The translations under genes were made by a program, and so were the position numbers. The notes beneath the pieces are model-generated. The model was not told the DNA's origin. It saw nothing but the letters and a program-made list of their open reading frames with translations, and did not search any database. 38,043 bases of DNA. It comes from Planctomycetota bacterium. Its GTDB lineage: Bacteria; Planctomycetota; J058; JAJDCQ01. Positions 9,110-16,847 of the stretch are shown piece by piece (within the stretch, counting starts at the first letter, position 1; each line of letters starts with the position of its first letter). Where the stretch lies: assembly GCA_029260755.1 (NCBI GenBank), contig JAJDCQ010000265.1, forward strand, positions 1 to 38,043. Direction: 5' to 3'.

Positions 9110-10903
9110 ATGATGCCGGATGCCAAGACCCTCGTCGACCTGATGCGTCACTGGGCGACCACGATCGGCGACCGTCCGGCGATCCACGGCCGGGTGGACG
9201 GCGTGTGGAAGCGCCAGACCTGGGCGGAGTACTGGACGGCGGCCCGCCAGGTCGCCAAGGGCCTCATCGCCCTCGGCCACGAGGAGGGACAGTGCGTCGG
9301 CGTGGTCGGCGCGAACCGGATGGAGTGGGTGATCTCCCAGATGGGGATCATCGCCGCGCGGGGGATCCCGGCGCCGAGCTACCCGACGAACACCCTCGAG
9401 CAGGTCGCCCACATCCTCCGGAACTCCGAGGCGCGCATCGCGATCGCCGACACGCCCGAGCTCCTCGCGCGGTGGCGCGAGGCGGCCGCGTCGAACGGGA
9501 CGGAGCTCGCGAAGACGGTCGCGATGGTCGGAGCGGGCGACGAGGCGTCGATGACGCTCGACGCGCTCCGGTCGCTCGGACAGGAGCAGGGCGACGTCGA
9601 GCTCGAGCGACGCCTCGCGGCGATCACCGAGGACGACACCTGCCTCCTGATCTACACCTCGGGGACGACCGGCGTCGCGAAGGGCGTCGAGCTCGACCAC
9701 GGCAACATCCTGTTCATGGCGCGGACCCTGATGGAGCGGGTCGACGTGCTCGGCTCGCCCGAGCTCTATCGCTCGGTCAGCTACCTCCCGCTCTGCCACG
9801 TCGCCGAGCAGCTCCTCACCAACTTCATGCAGATCGGCACCGGGGGGCAGGTCTACTTCTGCCCCGAGCTGACCGAGGTGAAGGAGTATCTCCTCCAGGT
9901 CCGGCCGACCTGCTTCGCCGCCGTCCCGCGCGTCTGGGAGAAGTTCCAGGCGGCCCTCGAAGCACGGCTCGCCGAGGCGACCGGGGTGAAGGCGAAGCTG
10001 GCCGCCTGGGCGCGGCGGGTGGAGGGCGAGGCGGCCGAGGTCGAACGCACGACCGGCCGGAAGGTCGGCGGCTTCCAGCGCTGGCTCGCGAACAAGCTCG
10101 TGATCGGCAAGGTGAAGGCCGCCCTCGGCCTCGACGAGCTGCTCCTCGCCGGGACCGCGGCGGCGCCGATCTCGGTCGGCACCCTCGAGTTCTTCGCCTC
10201 GCTCGGGATCCCGATCCACGAGGCCTACGGGATGAGCGAGACGACCGGCCTCGTCACCCTGAACCCGCTCGGGCGGGCACGCTTCGGGACGGTCGGAACG
10301 GCGCTCGACGACGTCGAGGTGCAGATCGCAGACGACGGCGAGATCATCTGCCGCGGCCGCAACATGACCAAGGGCTATCTCCGCATGCCGGACCAGAGCC
10401 GCGAGCTCCTCGGCGACGAGGGCTGGCTCCACACCGGCGACCTCGGCGAGATCGACGACGACGGCTACGTGAAGATCACGGGGCGCAAGAAGGACATCCT
10501 CATCACGGCGGGCGGCAAGAACGTCGCCCCGGCCGAGATGGAGGGCTACATCAATCAGATCCCCGGCGTCGGGCAGGTCGTCGTCGTCGGCGACCGGATG
10601 CCCTACCTCTCGGCCCTGATCACCCTCGACCCCGAGAACCTCGACGAGCTCGCCTCGGCCTCGGGCGCCCCGCGTGCCGAGGCCGACGCGATGGCCCGCG
10701 ACGAGCGCGTCGCGACCTACATTCAGACGCGCATCGAGGCCGACTGCAACGCGAAGGTCGCCCAGTACCAGACGATCAAACGGATCAAGGTGCTCCCGGT
10801 CGAGTTCTCCGTCGACGGCGGCGAGCTCACCCCGACGATGAAGGTCCGCCGCGCCGAGGTCACCTCGAAGTACGCCGCCGAGATCGACGCGCTCTACGCC
10901 TGA
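9110..10903 (+). CDS. long-chain acyl-CoA synthetase (AMP-forming)
   Basis: A 597-residue ANL-superfamily enzyme of the FAA1/FadD15 type (COG1022). It activates long-chain fatty acids with ATP and CoA for beta-oxidation or lipid synthesis, probably at the inner face of the membrane. The phosphate-binding motif YTSGTTGVAKG lies near residue 182, the adenylate-contact motif YGMSETTG near 370, and the hinge region 'GWLHTGDLGEIDDDGY' with 'GRKKDILITAGGKNVAP' near 440-480. The C-terminal lid is complete and the length is normal for the family. AGGAG at 9096-9100 is well spaced from the first of two adjacent ATG codons. The gene is divergent from the kinase operon and ends 17 bp from kinase D, which comes from the opposite direction. 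Nothing ties it functionally to the kinases. The exact fatty-acid range cannot be read from the sequence. Confidence 0.95.
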   Translation: MMPDAKTLVDLMRHWATTIGDRPAIHGRVDGVWKRQTWAEYWTAARQVAKGLIALGHEEGQCVGVVGANRMEWVISQMGIIAARGIPAPSYPTNTLEQVAHILRNSEARIAIADTPELLARWREAAASNGTELAKTVAMVGAGDEASMTLDALRSLGQEQGDVELERRLAAITEDDTCLLIYTSGTTGVAKGVELDHGNILFMARTLMERVDVLGSPELYRSVSYLPLCHVAEQLLTNFMQIGTGGQVYFCPELTEVKEYLLQVRPTCFAAVPRVWEKFQAALEARLAEATGVKAKLAAWARRVEGEAAEVERTTGRKVGGFQRWLANKLVIGKVKAALGLDELLLAGTAAAPISVGTLEFFASLGIPIHEAYGMSETTGLVTLNPLGRARFGTVGTALDDVEVQIADDGEIICRGRNMTKGYLRMPDQSRELLGDEGWLHTGDLGEIDDDGYVKITGRKKDILITAGGKNVAPAEMEGYINQIPGVGQVVVVGDRMPYLSALITLDPENLDELASASGAPRAEADAMARDERVATYIQTRIEADCNAKVAQYQTIKRIKVLPVEFSVDGGELTPTMKVRRAEVTSKYAAEIDALYA

Positions 10904-10920
10904 CCGCCCGCCCGCGCGAG

Positions 10921-13900
10921 CTACCGCCGCGCTCTCAGCTCGTCGAGGTGCGCCCGGATCGTCGCCGCGTCGGGGCCGCCGGGCGCGAGCTCGACGAAGC
11001 GCTCCCAGTCGGCGATCGCGCCCTCGAGATCGCCGCGCCGCTCGCGGGCCTGAGCGCGTCCCGCGACGTAGTTGGGCCGGGGCGAGAGCTCGATCGCGCG
11101 GGTGTGGTCGCTCTCGGAGCCGGCGAGGTCGCCGGCGCGACGCCGAACGATCGCGCGGTGGTTCCAGACGTCGGCGGCGCCGGGGCGGAGCTCGATCACG
11201 GCCGAGAGGTCCTCGTCCGCGCCGGCGAGGTCGCCGGACTCGGCACGGACGATGCCTCGGATCTCGAGGGCGCGGGGGTGAGCGGGCTGCAGCCGGAGGG
11301 CGCGATCGAGGTCGGCGCGCGCCCGCTCGACCTCCCGGAGCGCCCGGTAGCAGGTGGCGCGGGTGAGGAGGGCGAAGATCAGGTCCGGATCGAGCCGGAG
11401 CGACCGGTCGAGGTCGACGAGCGCCGTCCGGAGGTCGCCCCGCTCGATCCGCGCCGCGGCGCGGTTCGCCCAGGTCGACGGGTCGGCGGGCCCCGCCGTC
11501 ACCGCCGCGTCGTAGTCGGCGAACGCCCCGTCGGCGTCGCCGCGCAGCATCCGGACGTTGCCCCGGTTCACGAGCGTCGCCGCGCGCGTCGGCTCGAGCG
11601 CGAGGGCGCGGTCGTAGTCCTCGAGGGCGCCCTCGAGGTCACCCCGCGCCCGCCGCACCATCCCGCGGAGCTCGAGGGTGGAGGCGTGATCGGGCTCGAG
11701 GGCGAGGGCCCGGTCGAGGTCGGCGAGCGCGTCGGCGAGCTCGCCGCGCTCGAACCGGCGCTCGGCCGTCTCGCGGAGCGCCGCGACGTCCTCGGCCGCC
11801 TCGACCGAAGGGTCGCCGCTGACGACGGGGAGGTAGCGGGCGACCTCACGCCAGAAGCGGCTCCCGCGGCCGAATCCGCCGGCCGACCCGTCCGCCTCGG
11901 CGCGGACCCGCTCGATCGCGTCGGGCCGTCCGATCCGGACGATCGCGATCCCGACGGCGACCGCCTCGCGCCCGTCCTGCTCGACGGAGAGGTGACGGAT
12001 CAGGGCGGGAAGGGCGCGCGCATCGCCGAGGCGGCCGAGCGCGTCGCCGCAGAGTCGCGCCACGGTCCGCGCGGCCGGGCCGACGGCCGACCGCTGGGCG
12101 TCCGCCAGGATGTCGCGCACGTCGGTGACCGTGTTCCCGTGAAGGGCACGGGCGTTCGCCCGCAGCATCCGATCGCGGAACAGACCGTTGACGATGCGCG
12201 TGTCGTCGGGGCTCGCGAGGGAGGTCCCCGGCGCCGCGTCGAGCCACGCGTCGAGCGCGGCGACCTCTCCGATCGAGAGCGCTCGATCCTCGGGGGACAG
12301 GGCGACGCGGAGCGCGACGAGCAGCTCGTCCGTGATCGACTCGAGCTCGCCGATCAGCCGCTCGAGCGCGTCGAGCCCGCCGCGCGCCACGAGAACGAAG
12401 AGCGCATCCTCGGAGGCTCGCGGCCCCCGGAGCTCGCCGGCCCGCGCCGAGGCGATCACCGCGTCGACCGCGGCTCGGCGCTCCTCGGCGTCGGCCGACC
12501 GCGCCGACGCCACGCGCTCGATCGCCTCGGCCGCCCGGGTCTCATCGACGCCGAGCATCCGCGCCCGCGCGAACGCCGCGGCCGCGACGTCCCACTGCTC
12601 GAACGAGAGGGCGACCTCACCGTAGGCCATCGTCACGGCGAACGCGTGCGCGACGGCGACCGGATCCTCGAGGGTCACCGCCCGGTACGCCGCCGCCGCC
12701 TCGACCGCGTCGAGACCGAGGGCAAGCGTCCGGGAGTCTCGGGGCGCGTCCTGGAACCGGATCCAGGACGCCTGGGCCCAGCCCCGGGCGCCCTCGAGGA
12801 GGGCGAGGCGCCGCTCCTCGGCGAAGGCGCGCTCGGCGAGGACGCGCCGGCGCATCTCGACGAAGAGCCCGAGCGACGCGACCGCCGCCACGACGAGCAC
12901 CCCGGCGCAGGCCGCGAGGATCCGATGCCGACGGGCCCAGCGGACCGCGCGCTCGAAGCCGCCTGGACGACGCGCTTCGATCGGGACGCCGGCGAGGAAG
13001 CGGCCGAGGTCGGCGGCGACCGCGGCCGCCGACGGATAACGCGCGGCGGCGTCCTTCTCGAGGCAGCGCATCACGATCGTCTCGAGGTCGGGAGGGACCG
13101 AGGGATCGATCGACCGGAGCCGGACCGGGTCATCGGTGATCGTCATCTGGATGCCCGCGAGGGCGCTCGATCCGACGAAGGGCGCCTTCCCGGCGACCGC
13201 GCGGTAGAGCACCGCGCCGAGCGCCCACACGTCGACCGGCGGCCGCCCCGAGGCGTCGCGGTCGCCGAGCGCCTGCTCGGGCGCGAGATAGCCCGGCGTG
13301 CCGATGATGTCGCCGGTCCGGGTGAACCCGCCCTCGCCTCCGGCGATCTCGCCGGCGAGGCCGAAGTCGACCAGGTGCGGCTCCCCGGACGCATCGATCA
13401 GGATGTTCTGCGACTTCACGTCGCGATGAACGACGCCGTGACAGTGGGCGTGGTGGAGGGCGAGCGCCACGGCCCGACCGACCTCGGCGATCCGCTTCGC
13501 CGGCATCGGCGCCGTGCGGAGGACGGTCTCGAGGCTCGGCCCATCGACGAGCCCCATCGCGATGAACGGGCGGCCCGCCTGGTCGGAGCCGACCTCGAAC
13601 ACCGGGACGATCCCCGGATGGGACAGGCGCGCGACCGCCCTCGCCTCGCGGACGAAGCGCCCGACCGTCTCCTCATCGGCGGCGACGACGTCGCGGATCA
13701 TCTTCACGGCGACCGGTCGCTGGAGACGGGGGTCGAAGCCGCGGAAGACGACCCCGAAGCCGCCGCGGCCGAGCTCGTCGATCAGCCGGTAGGGCCCGAC
13801 GGTCGCCGGGACGTCCGCGCCGACCCGGCCGTGGTCGGGCGCCGAAGCGGCGGCGGCACGACCGGGGCCCGACGGGCCGACCCGGAAGGTGCTCTCGGCG

Positions 13901-13995
13901 CCGACGACGCTGCATCGCGGGCAGGGAACACCCGGACGGGTCCGCCCGCCGCAGCGGGGACAGGAGACGAGGCGTTCGGTCCGCGGGTCGGGCAC
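10921..13995 (-). CDS. kinase D: zinc-ribbon Ser/Thr kinase with HEAT-like and TPR regions
   Basis: A 1024-residue protein if it starts at the GTG at 13995-13993; no ATG lies nearby and the longer frame overlaps the preceding gene. A small zinc ribbon (Cys12, Cys15, Cys25, Cys28) precedes the kinase domain (about 65-330), which shows GRGGFG, AVKMI, HRDVKSQN, DFG and GTPGYLAPEQ. One membrane helix lies at about 355-382. Then comes a helical region of about 350 residues, its last third HEAT-like, which is shared with kinases E and G. About eight TPR units (about 737-1015) close the protein. The gene begins 40 bp after the pseudo-archaemetzincin gene, so the two are probably co-transcribed and may act together. 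TPRs outside the membrane suggest protein-protein contacts in the envelope. Weak point: the start codon has no obvious ribosome-binding site. Confidence 0.94.
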   Translation of the reverse strand: MPDPRTERLVSCPRCGGRTRPGVPCPRCSVVGAESTFRVGPSGPGRAAAASAPDHGRVGADVPATVGPYRLIDELGRGGFGVVFRGFDPRLQRPVAVKMIRDVVAADEETVGRFVREARAVARLSHPGIVPVFEVGSDQAGRPFIAMGLVDGPSLETVLRTAPMPAKRIAEVGRAVALALHHAHCHGVVHRDVKSQNILIDASGEPHLVDFGLAGEIAGGEGGFTRTGDIIGTPGYLAPEQALGDRDASGRPPVDVWALGAVLYRAVAGKAPFVGSSALAGIQMTITDDPVRLRSIDPSVPPDLETIVMRCLEKDAAARYPSAAAVAADLGRFLAGVPIEARRPGGFERAVRWARRHRILAACAGVLVVAAVASLGLFVEMRRRVLAERAFAEERRLALLEGARGWAQASWIRFQDAPRDSRTLALGLDAVEAAAAYRAVTLEDPVAVAHAFAVTMAYGEVALSFEQWDVAAAAFARARMLGVDETRAAEAIERVASARSADAEERRAAVDAVIASARAGELRGPRASEDALFVLVARGGLDALERLIGELESITDELLVALRVALSPEDRALSIGEVAALDAWLDAAPGTSLASPDDTRIVNGLFRDRMLRANARALHGNTVTDVRDILADAQRSAVGPAARTVARLCGDALGRLGDARALPALIRHLSVEQDGREAVAVGIAIVRIGRPDAIERVRAEADGSAGGFGRGSRFWREVARYLPVVSGDPSVEAAEDVAALRETAERRFERGELADALADLDRALALEPDHASTLELRGMVRRARGDLEGALEDYDRALALEPTRAATLVNRGNVRMLRGDADGAFADYDAAVTAGPADPSTWANRAAARIERGDLRTALVDLDRSLRLDPDLIFALLTRATCYRALREVERARADLDRALRLQPAHPRALEIRGIVRAESGDLAGADEDLSAVIELRPGAADVWNHRAIVRRRAGDLAGSESDHTRAIELSPRPNYVAGRAQARERRGDLEGAIADWERFVELAPGGPDAATIRAHLDELRARR

Positions 13996-14035
13996 GGGCC
14001 CAGTATGACCGAAGGTCGGCCCGTCGCCGAGCTCG

Positions 14036-15208
14036 TCAGTCGCCGGCCGGCGCGGGCGCGACGATGCTCGCGAGGATCGCCTGACACGGTCGGCAGATCC
14101 GGCCGGACCGACGATCGAGCTCGGCCAGGTTGCGGGCCGGGTCGAGCGAGCAGGCCGGGTCGCCGCACGGGCGGACGCCGAGGAAGCTCGCGACGTGCCG
14201 GAACGTCTGGGTCGTGAGGCGCTCGTCACCCTCGTCGGCGCCGAGCGCCTCGAGCGAGATCAGGGCGACGTCGGCCGTCCCCTCCCAGCCGATCACCTCG
14301 TCGACGTCGCCGGTCGCCATCCCCTCCGCCATCAGCGCCACCGCGCCGATCGCGTCGCCGTCCTCGAGGCTCGGCTCGACGAGGGCGATCACCTGGGCCA
14401 GGATCCGGTCGGCGTCGAGGCGCGGGGCGAGGGCGGCCTCGAGCCCGAGGAGCGCCTCGCGCGGGTTCGCGGAGACGCGGCCGACGAGCTCGCGGACCTC
14501 CGGGATCGACCCGCGCCAGTCGTCGGCGGCGGCGACCGCCGCGTCGTAGCCGCCGTCGCGACAGAACCGCCGGTAGCGGCGCTCGACGAGCTCCTCGACC
14601 CCGATCGCGAGCGGCCTCGGGTGGTGGCGGGCGACCTCCACCCGGAGCGAGAACGTCGCCTCGATGCGGTCGGCGAGCCGGTCGACGACCTCGCCCCGGG
14701 TGCCCGCCATCCCGACGAGGATCACCCGCTTGCTCGAGCGAGGTCCCGGCGGGAGGACGACGCCGCGCGCGGCGATCTCGGCCTCGATCTCGCTCGCCTC
14801 GCGGACCTCGTCGGCGCTCGCGCCGAACCGGCGGAGGCTTCGAAGGCGACGGGCGGCCGCCCCGTCTCGGCCCTCGGCGATCTCGATCCGGGCGAGGATC
14901 AGGTGAGCCCGCGCCGAGAACGCGTCGGCGACGAGCGCTCGGTCGGCGACCTCGCCCGCGTCGCGCAGGCGCCCCTGCTCGAGGTGGAGCGCGGCGAGCT
15001 CGCAGAAGGTCGGCGCCGCGGCCGGCTCGAGGGCGCCGCGCGCCTCGAGCTCGGCGACCATGTCCTCGAGGCCCCTCCGACGCCCACCCTCCTCGGCTCC
15101 CTGGAAGAGAAGGAAGGCGGGGATGGCGCCGAGAACGGCCGGGATCAGGAGGACGACGAGGATGAGGGCGACGACCTCGCCCCGCGATGCGCCGCCGTCC
15201 TCCGCCAC
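14036..15208 (-). CDS. membrane-anchored protein with a catalytically dead archaemetzincin (M54-like) domain
   Basis: 390 residues with a GTG start and a strong AGGAGG (15220-15215) six bases upstream that overlaps the previous stop codon. A membrane helix spans about residues 9-37, followed by TPR-like helices (about 45-145). The rest resembles archaemetzincin (peptidase M54): a strand 'RVILVGMAG' near 165, then 'DVALISLEAL' just before the metal site. In active members the site reads HExxHxxGxxHC, followed by CxxxxC and a final CxxC. Here it reads R337-H338-V-A-S341-F-L-G344-V-R-P347-C348, with Cys353 and Cys372/Cys375 kept. The three zinc-ligand histidines and the catalytic glutamate are all replaced, while the four-cysteine structural zinc site is intact. 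It should therefore bind or scaffold rather than cleave. It lies between a lipoprotein gene and kinase D. The family assignment is from motif spacing by eye. Confidence 0.8.
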   Translation of the reverse strand: MAEDGGASRGEVVALILVVLLIPAVLGAIPAFLLFQGAEEGGRRRGLEDMVAELEARGALEPAAAPTFCELAALHLEQGRLRDAGEVADRALVADAFSARAHLILARIEIAEGRDGAAARRLRSLRRFGASADEVREASEIEAEIAARGVVLPPGPRSSKRVILVGMAGTRGEVVDRLADRIEATFSLRVEVARHHPRPLAIGVEELVERRYRRFCRDGGYDAAVAAADDWRGSIPEVRELVGRVSANPREALLGLEAALAPRLDADRILAQVIALVEPSLEDGDAIGAVALMAEGMATGDVDEVIGWEGTADVALISLEALGADEGDERLTTQTFRHVASFLGVRPCGDPACSLDPARNLAELDRRSGRICRPCQAILASIVAPAPAGD

Positions 15209-15218
15209 GGGAGTCCTC

Positions 15219-15704
15219 CTAGCGGCGCCCGCGCGTCCAGCCGGCGCCCCGACCCGAGCGCGGCTTCGTCTTCTTCGGCTCGCGGTCGACCTCGTCCTTC
15301 AGGTCGAGGGCGCGGACGAGCCCGCCGCCCGGGATGCTCCAGCTCCAGTCGAGGTTGGCCGACGGGTTGAGGAGCGTCGCGCCGGTCGCCGTTCCGGCGA
15401 AGATGTAGACGCCGGGCACGATCGGATCCGAGTCGAACGAGACCACCGCCCAGTTCACCGGGAAGGCGACGAGAGCCGCCGCGTTGATCGCGAGCGAGAT
15501 CGCCACGTCGATGGTGAACCCGACCGGCAGCACGACGACGCCGACCGGCACCTCCCAGATCTCGCGGGTGTTGCTGTGGCTGCCGCTGTCGTCGCTCGGG
15601 CCCCAGTAGGCCAGGCGGCAGCCGGGCGCGGCGATCAGGACGAAGGCGAGGATCAACGCGACGCCGGCGCGCCGACGTCGAGCACTGCGGACATTGGATG
15701 ACAT
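15219..15704 (-). CDS. small lipoprotein, function unknown
   Basis: 161 residues. The chosen ATG (15704-15702) gives Met-Ser-Ser-Asn, an Arg-rich n-region, a hydrophobic stretch and the lipobox-like Ala-Ala-Pro-Gly-Cys, so export and lipidation are likely. The frame is open for 44 more codons upstream, but that extension lacks these features. The mature part contains two hydrophobic segments (around 'VGVVVLPVGF' and 'SLAINAAALVAFPVNW') and a very basic tail rich in Lys and Arg. The first segment is vaguely like small YceK-type lipoproteins, but I would not assign a family. The stop codon forms part of the ribosome-binding site of the pseudo-archaemetzincin gene, 10 bp ahead, so the two are almost certainly co-expressed. 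Confidence 0.8.
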   Translation of the reverse strand: MSSNVRSARRRRAGVALILAFVLIAAPGCRLAYWGPSDDSGSHSNTREIWEVPVGVVVLPVGFTIDVAISLAINAAALVAFPVNWAVVSFDSDPIVPGVYIFAGTATGATLLNPSANLDWSWSIPGGGLVRALDLKDEVDREPKKTKPRSGRGAGWTRGRR

Positions 15705-15799
15705 CGATGATGCTCCGCTCGCGAGAGGCGCCCTCACCGCCCGACCGCGGCTCGGCGCCCAGCCTTCCTCGTCGGCGCGCGCCCCGCCCCGACGGCTGG

Positions 15800-15828
15800 A
15801 TGGTAGCTGCGCGCAAGTCCTTTGGAAA
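15800..15828 (-). promoter_or_regulatory. candidate sigma70-type promoter for the lipoprotein, pseudo-archaemetzincin, kinase D operon
   Basis: On the minus strand TTTCCA (15828-15823) and TACCAT (15805-15800) are separated by 17 bases. Each hexamer matches four of six consensus positions. The predicted transcription start would leave a leader of about 90 bases before the ATG at 15704. It lies in the 148-bp gap between the CbrC-family gene and the lipoprotein gene, the one place a separate promoter would be needed. Confidence 0.35.
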
Positions 15829-15852
15829 GAGGGCATCTCGGGCGCGACCGCG

Positions 15853-16659
15853 TCAGGGCGCCTGACGGCGCGACAGCTCCCGGGTGTCGAAGTCCCAGTG
15901 CCCCTTGTTCCGACCGCACTCGTCGCACCGGAACACGTAGCAGCAGAAGGTGTCCTCGGGCCCGTGATCGTCCTCGAGGTTCTTCCACGCCCAGAGGTCG
16001 TCGTCCTCGGAGCTGAGCGGGCGCTTCACGACGTAGAGGAAGTAGGTCCGCCCTCCCATCCCCTTCGGGGACGCGCTCCGGAAGTCGTTCCGACCCCACG
16101 GACCGATGTAGACCATCGGCCGGCGACAGCAGTAGCGCCACGCGCCGTTCTGCCACGTCGCGTAGGCCGGCGTCCGGACGAGCTCGAACAGCCACTCGCT
16201 CGGCACCTTCGCGGACTTCCAGCCGGCGACGTCGTCGACGAGCTCGAACTCGCTCTCCTCGATCCCGCTCCGCCCGTGGGTCAGCCCGCGCCGCGCCTCG
16301 GTCCAGCCGACGTGGCCGAGCATCGTCTCCTTCCCGAGGGCCGCCCGTCCCGCACGGAGGCAGGCGAAGCAGACGCGGACCGGGTCGTCGTCCTCGACGG
16401 CCGGGAAGAGGACGATCTCGTCGCACGCGCCGCAGCGACGCCCGCCGCGGTCCATCGCGTCCAGAGCGCTCTCGGCGCCGCACGAGGGGCACGGCAGGAC
16501 GATGTCGGAGGGGTCATCGAGGTCGAAGCAGGCGGCGTCGACGGCCTCGCAGACGACGCAGTTTCCCGCGCCGGCCCACTCCGCGGCTTCGAGCACGGGC
16601 GCCTCGAAGAGCGGGAAGGGGATCCCGAGATCCGCGAACCTCGTCTTGGCTTCGTCCAT
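15853..16659 (-). CDS. CbrC/UPF0167-family zinc-binding protein with an extra zinc ribbon
   Basis: 268 residues. The opening 'LGIPFPLFEAP', the 'VRTPAYATWQNGAW' block and the end 'FRCDECGRNKGHWDFD' are hallmarks of the CbrC (YieI, UPF0167) family. Members are cysteine-rich proteins of unknown biochemistry; E. coli CbrC was named from the CreBC regulon and colicin E2 tolerance. Family proteins are usually near 190 residues. The extra length here comes partly from a second cysteine group, Cys57/Cys60 and Cys76/Cys79, between the family's own Cys34/Cys37 and Cys97/Cys100, which looks like an inserted zinc ribbon. Another CC pair lies near 'WRYCCRRP'. The protein is probably cytoplasmic, as no signal or membrane segment is seen. 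It is separated from the lipoprotein gene by 148 bp and is divergent from the thioredoxin-like gene. Its function cannot be stated. Confidence 0.88.
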   Translation of the reverse strand: MDEAKTRFADLGIPFPLFEAPVLEAAEWAGAGNCVVCEAVDAACFDLDDPSDIVLPCPSCGAESALDAMDRGGRRCGACDEIVLFPAVEDDDPVRVCFACLRAGRAALGKETMLGHVGWTEARRGLTHGRSGIEESEFELVDDVAGWKSAKVPSEWLFELVRTPAYATWQNGAWRYCCRRPMVYIGPWGRNDFRSASPKGMGGRTYFLYVVKRPLSSEDDDLWAWKNLEDDHGPEDTFCCYVFRCDECGRNKGHWDFDTRELSRRQAP

Positions 16660-16729
16660 GGGGCGTCGCTCGGCGGCGGAGCCGACGGGTTCGGAGCGTG
16701 AATTCCCGGCGTGGGGCCCTCGTCCACGG

Positions 16730-16738
16730 AGGATACCA
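16730..16738 (-). promoter_or_regulatory. candidate extended -10 element for the CbrC-family gene
   Basis: Minus-strand TGG followed by TATCCT (16735-16730) fits an extended -10 and lies about 70 bases before the ATG at 16659. No convincing -35 is seen. It is supported mainly by position. Confidence 0.28.
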
Positions 16739-16767
16739 CGGACGGCCCGCCCGGCGCTCGGGGGTGT

Positions 16768-16785
16768 GCCCGCCTTGAGGCGGGC
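16768..16785. promoter_or_regulatory. perfect inverted repeat covering a -35 box
   Basis: GCCCGCC-TTGA-GGCGGGC forms a 7-bp perfect stem with a four-base TTGA loop. The loop is the beginning of the putative -35 hexamer of the thioredoxin-like gene. A protein bound to this palindrome would block RNA polymerase, so an operator is plausible. A dispersed GC-rich repeat is the alternative. Confidence 0.4.
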
Positions 16786-16804
16786 GTCGGCGTTCGCCTA
16801 TCAT
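16775..16804 (+). promoter_or_regulatory. sigma70-type promoter for the thioredoxin-like gene and kinase E
   Basis: TTGAGG (16775-16780) and TATCAT (16799-16804) are separated by 18 bases. The -10 matches five of six consensus positions and the -35 four of six. The -10 ends 43 bases before the ATG at 16848. This is one of the best promoter matches in the window. Confidence 0.55.
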
Positions 16805-16847
16805 CCTCGCGGCCACCGATCGGACGAACCAACCGAGGGGAGAAGCG

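Noticed and set aside
254..9113. Long plus-strand frames (254-2143, 3367-6066, 6222-9113) opposite the kinase operon
   Set aside because: All are antisense to kinases with intact catalytic motifs and have only low-complexity composition.
9046..14217. A 1723-codon open frame on the plus strand across the acyl-CoA synthetase and opposite kinase D
   Set aside because: It runs out of frame with the synthetase and antisense to kinase D, has Arg/Gly/Asp-rich composition and no domain. High GC at third positions removes stop codons from shadow frames.
13996..14229. N-terminal extension of kinase D to an upstream ATG
   Set aside because: It would run through the end of the pseudo-archaemetzincin gene. 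The GTG start gives a zinc ribbon at once.
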